DNA of 64,000 bases from NCBI RefSeq assembly GCF_945859705.1, contig NC_079134.1:81994275-82058274 (forward strand). The letters are read 5' to 3'. Positions 1-9,544 of the stretch are shown one piece after another. This DNA comes from Episyrphus balteatus (Eukaryota > Arthropoda > Insecta > Diptera > Syrphidae). Position numbers and translations under genes: made by a program. Within the stretch, counting starts at the first letter, position 1; every line of letters starts with the position of its first letter. The notes beneath the pieces were generated by a model. It searched no databases, was not told the origin of the DNA, and saw only the letters and a program-made list of their open reading frames with translations.

Positions 1-265
1 TCTTGAGTAAAAAGTTATTCTCTTTCATCTTCTTAATAATGATATGGTTTGACAATCAGAATATAATATTATTAAGTCTTTATTAAATAATTTTTAACAA
101 GATAAAAAAAAACAGAAAATACCTAACCAAAAATAATAACTTTGAAAAAAAACACAAATGGTCACCATATTCTTTAAGATAGTGCAACTCATCAGGAATT
201 AAGTCGAAGCCCTTAGGAAGTTCTGGTTTCAACTAGTCCAAATTTGAAACTATTTTATAATATAC
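1..265. other. AT-rich stretch, nothing recognised
   Basis: No open frame with family resemblance, no inverted repeat and no tRNA-like boxes were seen here. Confidence 0.5.
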
Positions 266-330
266 CTGAGTAGCTCGATGGGTAAGGTACCGGACTTTCA
301 ATCAGGATGTACGAGGTTCAAATCCAGCAA
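266..330 (+). repeat. tRNA-like sequence (tRNA-Glu-like pseudogene or SINE head)
   Basis: An internal A box (TAGCTCGATGGGTAAGG, about 271-287) and a B box (GGTTCAAATCC, about 315-325) lie at tRNA spacing. A possible 5-bp anticodon stem (one mismatch) closes a 7-nt loop whose anticodon would be TTC (297-299, Glu). No convincing acceptor stem closes the cloverleaf. A pol III-derived SINE head or tRNA pseudogene is more likely than a working tRNA gene. Three similar tRNA-like sequences occur elsewhere in the window. Confidence 0.5.
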
Positions 331-804
331 AATGCGTCAAGTAAGTAGAAGTTTTTTTCTTATTATAATTGTGTTTGGAAATTTAATTTCAGAAGCAAAA
401 ATTTGTCTGGATGGAAAACAGAGAAGAAAATGAAAAAATAAAATGTAATATATATGTAGGTACACAAAAAAAAATTTTAAAAAAATATTTTTTTTCTTTA
501 TTCTATTTGGGATATACCTCGTTTAGACTTTCACAATCCTTCGACAAGTATACTCAGAGCTTCTAAATAAAAATAAAAGCCTGCAACAATAATACACATT
601 TTCAAATTTCAAATGTTGGTTGTTTCTATAAGGCAATAAAGACATGTTTTGAGTCTCTCCAATCAACTTGCATATGACTCTTCTAAAGCCTCTGAAGCTT
701 CTCGGGTGGGCCAAAAGGGCTTCTCTATGGTCGTATACAAGCAATATTTCTAAAATCGAAACAGCTTCGTTAGACCCTTGTGGAAGTAAAATTGTTAGTT
801 GGGT
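331..804. other. Non-coding stretch before LINE fragment
   Basis: AT-rich, with poly(A)/(T) runs at 465-500. Open frames here on either strand resemble nothing I know. The reverse transcriptase similarity of the next element starts only at about 805. Confidence 0.4.
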
Positions 805-1206
805 ATTTTCTTGGATGATTGGAAAACTTCTTATATAATTCCCATTCATAAATCTGGGTCTAAACAAGATGTTTCTAATTACCGGCCAATCAGTAAATTG
901 TCTACAATCCCCAAAGTTTTTGAAAAAATAGTCTACGATAAACTTACATTCTCTCTTAAAGAAATCATTTCTCCATTTCAACATGGGTTTGTTGCTGGAA
1001 AATCCACAACAACCAATCTTACGATTTTCTGCAACGAAGTAATAAGAAACTTTGAAAATGGCTTTCAAACGGATGTCATATTCACTGACTTTTCAAAGGC
1101 ATTCGACAGAGTTAACCATTTTATTTTATTAAAAAAGCTGGAGACTATTGGCTTCCACTTCAATATGTTAAAATGGTTCGGATCCTATTTGAAGGGTAGA
1201 ACTTAA
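805..1206 (+). pseudogene. LINE reverse transcriptase, N-terminal half (CR1/Jockey-type)
   Basis: This is the finger/palm part of a non-LTR retrotransposon RT. Seen in order: the early-RT motif ending NYRPIS (about residues 28-33 of the 799-1206 frame), QHGFVAGKSTTTN, and the first catalytic-aspartate motif FTDFSKAFDRVNH. The frame stops at 1206 (TAA) just before the motif SGVPQGSHLGP, which reads on after that stop. The upstream endonuclease is missing, so the copy is 5'-truncated. It is clearly the same family as the copy at 3845-6041. The clade name is an inference from motif style. Confidence 0.85.
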
Positions 1207-2153
1207 TTTGTTCGAATGAACGATTTACTATCAGATGTCATTCATGTAACTTCAGGAGTACCACAAGGGAGTCACTTGGGACCCCTTCTATTCCTGTTGC
1301 TCATAAATACATCCCTTATTTCATAAAAAATGCCTTTTGCCTAATGTTTGCTGATGACATTAAAATCTTCCGTTGCATTAAAACACAAAATGATTGCCTT
1401 CTTCTTCAAAAAGATCTACTCCACTTATCTAAGTGGTGTGATAATAACCAGCTTTTCTTAAACGTCTCCAAATGTCAATCATTAAGTTTTTCTCGTAGCC
1501 CGTCACCGATAGAGTTTGAATATGAAATTGAAAGCTTAAAACTCTCAAAAATCCAAAAAAAGAAAGACCTGGGAATTATCTTTGACTCCAAACTTTGCTT
1601 CACTCCGCATATTGATTTTATAGTTTCTAAAGCTAATTCTATGCTTGGCTTTGTGTGCCGTAACTCAAAAGAATTTACAGATCCTTTTACTTTACTGTCA
1701 CTTTTTTATGCGTATGTAAGATCCTCCTTAGAGTATTGCAGTGTAATTTGGAACCCTTTCTATAATGTTCATTCTACGAGAATTGAAAACATTCAAAAGA
1801 AGTTCTCGCGAATTGTAGTTTACCGTCTTAACTGGAATATTCAAATGCCTTCGTATAAAACTAGATGCCAACTTCTAGGCTTGCAGTCTCTCGAAACTCG
1901 CCGTAAATATTTCTCAATTGTCTTTATACGTGATATTGTTACATCTCGTATTAATTGCCCACAACTTTTGTCTCTTGCTAAAGTGTATGCTCCGTCTAGA
2001 GGGTTACGAATTCGTTATCTGTTCCATGAATCTTTTCACCGAGTAAATTACGGATTAAATGAACCTCTAACAAGATGTATTAGAGGGGTGCCTATTGTTT
2101 CTCCTTTTTTACTTCGATTTCTGTTATTTCGTTTTCGACACAATTATTTTTGA
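1207..2153 (+). pseudogene. LINE reverse transcriptase, C-terminal half with FADD box
   Basis: Continues the preceding fragment. The stretch 1255-1300 encodes SGVPQGSHLGP. A shifted frame from 1344 then carries the catalytic MFADDIKIF box and the thumb region, ending in the typical SSLEYCSVIWNP and Q-K-K-F-x-R motifs, and stops at 2153. Because of the stop and the frameshift between the halves, it cannot encode an active RT. It preserves the thumb region that the sister copy (4611-6041) has lost. Confidence 0.85.
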
Positions 2154-2870
2154 TTAGTTCGCCATCCTTTATTTGGTTTTTCGTTTACTTCGTATTTCGA
2201 TCACTTCGCCCAACTATAACTTCGCCTTATGTCTTCTTGATTTTAATTTATTTCTCATTTTCATTACAAGTCCAATGAGTTGTTTCGCCAAGGTTCATTT
2301 CGCTTTTAGTTTATTTTGGCATCTGGTTATTCCATCTTCAGTTTTGTGGATTGTTTTGGGCTTTGAAGACTTTTGGATTAAAGATAAGCAAATCGTTATA
2401 AAATAAGAGATCTGTTACCTTAAATTGTAACGAATTCGTTGATTTTTTCTTTTTTGGGCATTTTAAAAATTTACAGGTACTCAAAATGACGCAAATTATT
2501 CGCCAGCATTTGTTTCGCCATTTTTTTGTGGATGTTAAAAGCCTAAGGGCGTTAAGATTCGCGCGAATTTTAACGCCCTTAGGCTATTAACATCCACAAA
2601 AAAATGAGCGAAACAAATGCTGACGAAATAATTAAAGTCCAAGTGAACTTAAGGCGACTTAATTCCAAAACGAAATAATGAAAAAAAGAAAGAAATCAAT
2701 AACAAAATAAACTAAAAACAAAGTCATAAGAAAACGACTTCAGTTCAACTTACATAGATTTCTTAACGAAAACTTAATGTGAACTATATCCAGCAAGATT
2801 AAGATTTTAATCATTAAAACTGGAACAAAGGTTTTGCCCGTGGCCTGGCTAGTGAATAAAGAAGAAGAAG
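2154..2870 (+). repeat. LINE 3' untranslated region ending in (GAA)n
   Basis: No conserved coding follows the RT stop. The segment ends with GCCTGGCTAGTGAATAAAGA followed by GAAGAAGAAG (2861-2870), the look of a LINE 3' end with AATAAA and a short simple-repeat tail. A long palindrome (2493-2634) lies inside it and a larger one starts exactly at the GAA tail. The assignment to the LINE above is an inference from position and ending. Confidence 0.45.
2493..2634. repeat. Large near-perfect palindrome (142 bp)
   Basis: The left half, containing CAGCATTTGTTTCGC, TTTTTTTGTGGATGTTAA and GCCTAAGGGCGTTAA, is repeated in reverse complement on the right with few mismatches. The centre is itself palindromic (ATTCGCGCGAAT). 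The segment could form a hairpin of about 70 bp with almost no loop. It may be a small foldback MITE or a fusion of inverted copies. No target duplication was resolved. Confidence 0.85.
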
Positions 2871-3150
2871 ATTGGTTTATAATACAGATTCTATATACTA
2901 CTGGAATCAGTAAAGTAGAAGAATAAGCACTATATTTAATTGGACTTGTTAAATTATTGATTTAATATAGCTTTTTATGGCCTTTAGTCCAAACAAAAAT
3001 TTTTTTTTTTTTTTGTTTGGACTAAAGGCCATAAAAAGCTATATTAAATCAATAATTTAACAAGTCCAATTAAATATAGTGCTTATTCTTCTACTTTACT
3101 GATTCCAGTAGTATATAGAATTTGTATTATAAACCAATCTTCTTCTTCTT
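2861..3150. repeat. 290-bp inverted repeat with poly(T) centre
   Basis: The left arm starts GAAGAAGAAGATTGGTTTAT (2861) and the right arm ends with its reverse complement (3131-3150). The arms are about 140 bp each and match almost perfectly, meeting at a run of T (about 3000-3014). The outer edges are the simple repeats (GAA)n and (TTC)n. Either a foldback element or a head-to-head duplication of a LINE flank could give this structure. Confidence 0.9.
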
Positions 3151-3844
3151 AATTTTGAAAACATAAAATGATAAAATTTAAAATACACTGAACGAAAAAA
3201 AGTCAATATTTTATGAACGGGTTGCGATAGAACTTTTTTCTATCTGTTTTTAGAACAGTCATAAGTATAGCTATCAGCCATTTTAGGGTTGTCCATTCTC
3301 TATTGCACACCCTGTATATAGTCAGACATATTCTAAACAAAAATTCCCAGGGAAATGGTTTCGGGAGAAGGGCCCCAATCGGAAAAATGGCGAAAATTTT
3401 CATTTTTTTTTTTTTGCTTTCCTCATATTCTTAACCATCGAAGAACGAAATTCAAGCTAAAAAAATAATGCAATTTCAAGAACTTTTCAGTTAAGAGTTC
3501 TTTTTTCAGAATAGGCCTGTTTATGACGATTACAACTCAACTTCAACTTTTTGAATCGTTATACCTAAGAAACGGTGGGTCCTAGGAAAAAAAGTGTCAT
3601 GACACTTTTTATATATAATAATCTGGTCTACAATTCTCGGATTGAAAATTTTTTGATAAGACTTACCTTTTTGCTGAAAATCGTGAAAAATCAGTTTTTT
3701 TGACCTTTGACCCCCCGTAAATTTTTTTCCAGGCCTCGGATCGATGAGGACTTTTTAGGTTTAATTTATGATGGTGTTTCCAACAATCCTACCAATTTTC
3801 AGCTTGCTGCGAATTAATCTAACCTCGGATGTCTAAATTGACCG
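3151..3844. other. Non-coding stretch, nothing recognised
   Basis: AT-rich. Short open frames exist on the minus strand (3203-3403) but show no family resemblance or codon signature. No terminal repeats were seen. Confidence 0.4.
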
Positions 3845-4258
3845 GTCTAAAATAATAATGAGAGATCTTTGGATCTAGTGTTTACTGATTCACCTAAAAT
3901 AACTTCTTTGGAAAAATCTGATAACTTCCTTTTTGTTGAATCGGAACATCACTCTCCAATTAATATTAAATATTTTGTTGACAACATTATAAAACCTAAA
4001 CAAACTGCAAGATCCTATAAGCTTGACTTCAAAAAAGTAAACGAGCTTCTGTTTTTAAATCTTTTTCAATCATATGATTGAGAAAATATGTTTGTGAACC
4101 CTGATGTAAATGCTTGTTGTGCTGCCTTTTATGTACACTTAAAAAAATGTTTGTCTGCCTGTACTCCGTTGATGAAAGTGTCGGTGGACTTTGAAAGATC
4201 ACCATGGCTATTGAATAATTCTCAATCGAAATATCAAAACACAAGACACAACATTCCA
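3845..4258 (+). pseudogene. LINE endonuclease C-terminus and linker
   Basis: A translated stretch with SLDLVFTD followed by ESEHHSPI matches the last part of an APE-type LINE endonuclease (the S/D-H-x-P strand). A TGA at 4079-4081 interrupts the frame. The same frame then reads on through a linker containing SPWLL up to 4262. The catalytic N-terminal two thirds of the endonuclease are absent, so the copy is 5'-truncated. It joins functionally to the RT that resumes at 4611. Confidence 0.75.
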
Positions 4259-4610
4259 TTTTGAATATAAGAAACGAACTATTTTATTAAAGGAAATCTT
4301 AAACTACATTACAGCTATGTCTTATATCTAAATTACTTCTACAGATAAAACTATTTACATAGATAACAAACTGGATAACGACGGTGTGAAACAGAGAAAC
4401 ATTTTTTGTAACAAGATCCACACAGATGTGAGTCATAAACCCAATCTGTGTGAATCATGTATACAAAGGATCTATGCCATATACCGTCGCCATCCACTTT
4501 GATCCTAACTATGGATATTACTGTATTCCTAGGCATAAGAGAAGCTACCTGCGCGTATTTATAATAGTCTGCAATAGGTAATTCAACAGCTATCCAAGGA
4601 TGTTCATACT
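4259..4610 (-). pseudogene. Antisense insertion resembling an mRNA 3' end (retrocopy?) encoding a Cys-rich protein tail
   Basis: Read on the minus strand, an open frame enters at about 4617 and runs about 88 codons to a stop at 4351-4353. It contains a WIAVELP stretch and ends in a CGSC...CYLC arrangement that could be a zinc ribbon. About 65 nt after the stop lies AATAAA (minus strand, 4288-4283), and 20-25 nt later the homology ends in four A residues (4262-4259). On the plus strand the LINE linker resumes at 4611 with LRNKKTK. The order coding end, stop, UTR, polyadenylation signal, short A run is what a 5'-truncated retrocopy leaves. I do not recognise the protein. Confidence 0.55.
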
Positions 4611-6041
4611 CTCCGAAATAAAAAAACTAAACTTTTTAGAAAATATCAATTATTCTCATCTGTCACCGATTATGTTAAATATAGTGCTGCCCGCAGGGAT
4701 CTTCAATTTAAAATAAAATCTGCATGCATGAATTATGTGAGTAGAATTCAACATCAGATTTCGGAAAATCCCAAGTCATTTTGGAATTTTGTAAAAACTA
4801 AGAGGAAAGAATCCAAATTTCCAGCTACAATGAACTTCTGTGATAACACTTCTAGTGATACTGATTCAATCTGTGATATGTTTGCTGACTTCTTTCAACA
4901 CGTTTACAAATTACCTGATTCCTGTGATAATAAGAACTGTGATACCTTAAATAACAATGTGCAATATTACCCTCAACTAAATTTTTCCGTCCCTATAATA
5001 AGTGAAACTGTGATAAAAGATTATATTTTAAAAATGAAAATCTCAATGTTCTACGGTCCTGACGAAATCCCTTCCTGTATAGTGAAAAAATTTATGTCTG
5101 TTCTTGTACGCCCATTGTGTTATTTATTTAATTTATCTAAACAAAAATCAGTTTTTCCGGAAATGTGGAAATCTTCATTTATTTTACCCTTGCACAAAAA
5201 AGGAAATAAATCCAATATTGAAAATTACAGAGGTACTGCTAAAATGTCTTGTATCCCAGAAATGTTTGAAAACATCATGTGTGACCTCTTAAAAAGTAAC
5301 TGGAATCAATTAATTTCTCCTTATCAGCATGGCTTCACAGAAGGAAAATCTACAACCACAAACTTAATGTATTTCTGCTCGGAAACTGTGATAAAAAATC
5401 AGGATGGTTTTCAAACTGATGTTATATACTTAGATTTCTCCAAAGCGTTTGATCGTGTTAACCATTCGATATTACAGAAGAAATTAGCCCGTATAGGCTT
5501 TCCCAACTGGTTCCTCGTGTGGCTGAAATCCTATCTTTCAGAAAGAACTCAATATGTACTGTTTAAGAATAAAATGTCTAAAATTATAAATGTCTATTCT
5601 GGTGTCCCTCAAGGAAGTCACATTGGTCCTCCATTATTTGTGTTATTTATAAACGACATGTGTAATGTAATAACTCGTTCAAAGATTCTTATGTTTGCCG
5701 ATGATACAAAATTATTCCATTCTTTCAAGAACCATGAAGATGCACATTTTCTCCAAAGTGACTTAAATAAACTTTTTAATTGGTGCAATATAAATGATAT
5801 GTCTTTAAATTTATCAAAATGTAAAGTTATGACATTTACTCGTAAGCTTTCTCCTTTGATAATGAATTATACCATTGCTGATAAATTATTGGAACGTGTC
5901 AGTTATTTTTGTGATCTTGGCGTTATTTTGGATGCTAAATTAACTTTCAAAAACCATTGTGACTATTTAATAAACAATGCAAATCGTAAACTTGGTTGCA
6001 TACGACGGTGGGCAACAGATTTTAACAACCCTGTACTTTAA
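4611..6041 (+). pseudogene. LINE reverse transcriptase, long open frame (CR1/Jockey-type)
   Basis: The open frame runs from the linker (LRNKKTK at 4611) through the first ATG at 4728 to a stop at 6039-6041. Motifs in order: FYGPDEIP (about residue 110 from that ATG), GFTEGKSTTTN, YLDFSKAFDRVNH (first Asp), SGVPQGSHIGP, and the catalytic MFADDTKLF box near residue 325. The thumb is cut after LGCIRRWATDFNNPV, where the copy at 1207-2153 continues. The 437-codon frame is the best preserved RT of this family here. It still lacks a complete endonuclease, an ORF1 and its C-terminus. Confidence 0.85.
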
Positions 6042-6350
6042 AAGTACAGACAAATGTACTTTAAAAGTACATCAGCGAAGCACATCTGGAAGTGCTTCTG
6101 ATGTATATTTGCCAGTACTTTTTTACTTACAGAAAAACCACTGAAAATTGTTCTTTAAAAGTACTTATCTAGAAGTGGTGAAATTTGTACGTAAAAGAAA
6201 TAGTTTGTTCCTAGTGAAACTAAACCTTTTGAAATTACACATGAAACAAATTTATATGATAAATTGAATTTTATAAATAGTTTTAATTTACTAGTTTTAA
6301 TTCATTAGTGAAAAATTATTTATAAACTTTAATTTAACATATTAATTTGT
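6042..6350. repeat. AAAGTAC-rich palindromic repeat and AT-rich flank
   Basis: Starting exactly where the LINE thumb is lost, the motif GTACTTTAAAAGTAC recurs (about 6037-6070, and in part at 6112-6165), and GAAGCAC/GTGCTTC form a small hairpin around 6075-6100. This looks like the start of another repeat that truncates the LINE. No coding was seen. Confidence 0.45.
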
Positions 6351-6403
6351 TTACTAAAGTGTAAGCTTTGCTGAATAAGTTGTAATTACATAACATCACT
6401 ACA
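6351..6403 (-). repeat. Gypsy 3' LTR, truncated to 53 bp
   Basis: The segment is the same as the first 53 bp of the 5' LTR at 12447-12499 (TGTAGTGATGTTATGTAATT onward, minus strand). It directly follows a polypurine tract. After TTTAGTAA the two LTRs diverge completely, so most of the 3' LTR is missing or replaced. Confidence 0.8.
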
Positions 6404-6416
6404 ATATCCCCCTTCA
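6404..6416 (-). other. Polypurine tract of the Gypsy element
   Basis: On the minus strand CTGAAGGGGGATAT lies immediately before the LTR start TGTAGTGATG. It is the expected primer site for plus-strand DNA synthesis of an LTR retrotransposon. Confidence 0.7.
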
Positions 6417-6501
6417 GTTGGTTGTCCTGAAAATACATGCGAGTCAATATAATTTTTAGTAATACTTGTTTCGTTTTAGCAATTCATGTACATTTTACAA
6501 A

Positions 6502-7142
6502 TCAATAGTTTAATTTGGTATTACTTCTTAAATTACGAGTTTGTGACTCACTTCTTTCAGGTGTACCTTCGCTCTTTTTTTTATTATACTTTCTTTTTGT
6601 AGTTTTCATTATTTTTACATTTTGCTCAGAATATTTTTCAACTTGCATATCTACATTTAAATTTTGTTCTTTAGAATGAGTTTCAACTTGCGTATCTAAC
6701 TCTCCTTCTTTAACATTAGGTTCTATTAAAGATTCAATGTTCAATCCATTAACTGGCTCATTCTCGTTTTCAAAAATAGATATACAATTTTGTTCGGGGG
6801 AAGGTGTTTTGGGATTTTGGATAGGAACTTCAATAGGATTGTTAACAATATTCGGTTCCACTACATTTTTAATTTTATTTTTAATTACATTTGTGTGGCC
6901 ATCATTTAAAGTTATAGGGACATAATTTTCATGATTATTGTTAGGAATGCACATGCTTATGATTTGATTTAAATGTCTTTTCCAAATTTTATCAGAATTC
7001 ACTAATTTAACTAAGTATGTTTGCATGCCCAATATTTTAAAAATTTTAGCTTTAGTCCAAATTACTTTATTAGCTTTAGAATAATCTTTTACCATTACAA
7101 TTTCATTTATTTTAAAAGATTTTCTTATTTTCGATTTATAAT
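6502..7142 (-). pseudogene. Gypsy integrase C-terminal domain and tail
   Basis: The minus-strand frame reads KINEIVMVKDYSKANKVIW, followed by LGMQTYLVKL and WKRHLNQI. This is the small beta-barrel that follows the catalytic core of Ty3/Gypsy integrases. A long Asn/Glu/Lys-rich, probably disordered, tail follows to a stop at 6502. It is separated from the rest of integrase (8651 upward) only by the foldback insertion 7150-8650, on the far side of which the same gene continues. Confidence 0.75.
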
Positions 7143-7149
7143 ATTAATA

Positions 7150-8650
7150 CAGTAAAATAAGGAGAAAAAAGGGGTAAATCTCGGAATGAATGTTAGTAGA
7201 AATTTTTTTTCCTCAATATCTTCCTTTTGCCATTCTATAACATAACTCAAAAGTCTAGAAAAATCTCATGTCCGCTTGTCGCGATTTCAAGGTCAAATCG
7301 CGAAATGGAGATTTTCAAAATTAGCAAAAATAGCCTATGGTATTATATACACATATGATACATGGTTTCAAGGTATTTTTTAATGCTGATTCCAAAAAAT
7401 CTAAAATCAAGACAATCTGACATCTCTGGAAAAAGTTATACCTGTTTTTCATCTGTCAACTCATATTATTATAACAGTTGCAAACTTACTGCCGAAAAAC
7501 CCTTAAAAGTTATGGTAGATTAACCAAACTTTGCATGTAGATTTTAGAATCCATCATCATTAAAAATGAAAACAATCCATTACAAAAAATATATATACCT
7601 ACGAAATAATGGTATTTTTTGATGGAGGGGCAAATTTTAGGATATGCACTAAAGAAGATTCTGGTTCATCTTAGGAATAAGTGCTAATAGGCTAATTTTT
7701 TCATTTTAATCTTTGTTTGGATATTCTTTAACTACCCTCAAAAATCTAAAAAAATCTCATGTCCGCAAGTCCTAATTTTCTTGGTTTGAAGATAAGGTGC
7801 AGATTTGAAAAAATTGAAAAACTACTCTTCAGATATTTGTGTCAGATCAACATGAATAAGGGACATTACTTTTCAGGGATGGTCATATTGATTTGTTTGT
7901 GGGTTTTGTTGGAATCAGCGTTAAAAAATACCTTGAAATGATATGGGTTATGTTGGTATACATATAAGAATCTAAAATTTTATTATTATTTTTTTTAAAT
8001 CTGCACCTAACTTAGTTTAACCTGGAAAATAAGAACTTGCGGTCATGAGATTTTTTTAGATTTTTGACATAAGTTATAGAATATCCAAATAAAAATAGAA
8101 ACAAAAAAATTAGCCTATTAGCAGTAATTCCAAGATTGTACCAGGATGTTTTTTAGTGCACATCCCAAAATTTCCCCTTTTCTCAAAAAATACCATTTTG
8201 TCATAGATATAAATGTTTTTTTGCATTGCATTGTTTTGATTCTTAATGATAATGGATATGAAAACCCTCATGCAAAATATGATTCCGCTACCATTACTTT
8301 TAAGGTTTTTTCGGTAGTAAGTTAGCAACTGTTATAATAATATGGGTTGACAGATGAAAAACAGGTATAACTTTTTTCAGAGACGTCAGATTGCCTTGAT
8401 TTTAGATTTTTTGGAATCAGCATTAAAAAATACCTTGAAATCATGTATCATATGTGTATATAATAGGTACCATAGCCTATTTTTGCTAATTTTGAAAATC
8501 TCCATTTCGCGATTTGACCTTGAAATCGCGACAAGCGGACATGAGATTTTTCTAGACTTTTGAGTTATGTTATAGAATGGCAAAAGGAAGATATTGAGCA
8601 AAAAAAATTTCTACTAACATTCATTCCGAGGTTAAATCCTTATTTGACTG
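7150..8650. mobile_element. Foldback (long-TIR) transposon, copy A, inside the Gypsy integrase
   Basis: The 1,501-bp insert starts CAGTAAAATAAGG (7150) and ends CCTTATTTGACTG (8650). The arms are inverted copies of each other for roughly 700 bp each, for example ATGTCCGCTTGTCGCGATTT at 7269 against its reverse complement near 8525. The two ends differ slightly: one carries GGGGTAAATCTCGG, the other GGTTAAATCCTT. The same asymmetric ends flank copies at 32140-35685 and 41509-42092. No transposase frame is present, so it is non-autonomous. The flanking AT-rich sequence does not give an unambiguous target duplication. Confidence 0.85.
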
Positions 8651-9540
8651 GATTATATTGTTTTTGATTTGTTTGTTGTTTTTTAACTGTTGTTTTAATT
8701 TTACTTAGATTAATTTCCATATTTCTTTTAGGATTAAGTAAATCTAATCTAGTTCTTAATTTTCTACCAATCATTAACTCAGCTGGAGATACACCTGTTG
8801 TTGAATGAATAGTATTTCTATAATCTAATAGAAATGCATTAATTGCCGAATGAATGTCAATTTTATTATTTGGCTCAAGTGCTCGTTTTAAAGCGTTTTT
8901 TATGGTTTTCACAAAATTTTCTGCTAAGCCGTTTGTGCTTGGGTTTCCTACTGGCGTTGTTAGATGCTTTATACCATTGATTTTCTAAAAATCTTCGAAT
9001 TCCTTAGAAACAAAAGCAGTGCCATTGTCAGAAACTAACGCTTTAGGTATGCCAAAACGCGCAAATAATGGTCTTAATTTGTTTATCGTAGATTTACTCG
9101 TTGTATTTGTACCCATGTCAAAACATTCGGGCCATTTACTATGGCTATCCACCAAAACTAAAAACCATCTCTTATAAATAGGTCCCAAAAAATCTATGTG
9201 CACTCGCACCCATGGTTCTTCAGGCCATTCCCAACACATAAGACTTCTTTTTGGGGGGCTAGACCTAGTTGACATGCATTGCTCACATGATTTACTAACG
9301 GCTTCCAAATCACTATCTAGCTTAGGCCACCAACAGTAACTTCTAGCTGTAGCTTTCATCTTACCTATCCCCATGTGTGTTTTATGTATTTCAGCTAAAA
9401 CCGATGACTGCAATTATTTAGGGATAATAATGCGATAGCCCCAAAATAAGCAACCTGACTCAATTCTTAATTCATTTCTTCTCAAGAAAAAAGGTTGCAG
9501 TTCAACATCTACTTTATCTTGTTGCCATCCAACGTGAACG
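8651..9540 (-). pseudogene. Gypsy integrase, zinc and catalytic core, broken
   Basis: Minus-strand pieces give a complete order of integrase parts. The HHCC zinc-binding N-terminus has CEQCMSTR. The core follows with VHIDFLGPI (first Asp) and LVSDNGTAF (second Asp). The Glu region comes last (STNGLAENFVKTIKNAL, then DYRNTIHSTTGVSPAELMIG). Breaks: a frameshift near 9550 relative to the RT/RNase H frame, a stop before LQSSVLAEIHK near 9416, and a TAG at 8985-8987 with the same frame continuing afterwards. The foldback at 8650 then splits the gene. Confidence 0.85.
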
Positions 9541-9544
9541 AATT

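Noticed and set aside
523..1068. A 181-codon minus-strand frame
   Set aside because: It overlaps and opposes the LINE RT, whose motifs are unmistakable on the plus strand.
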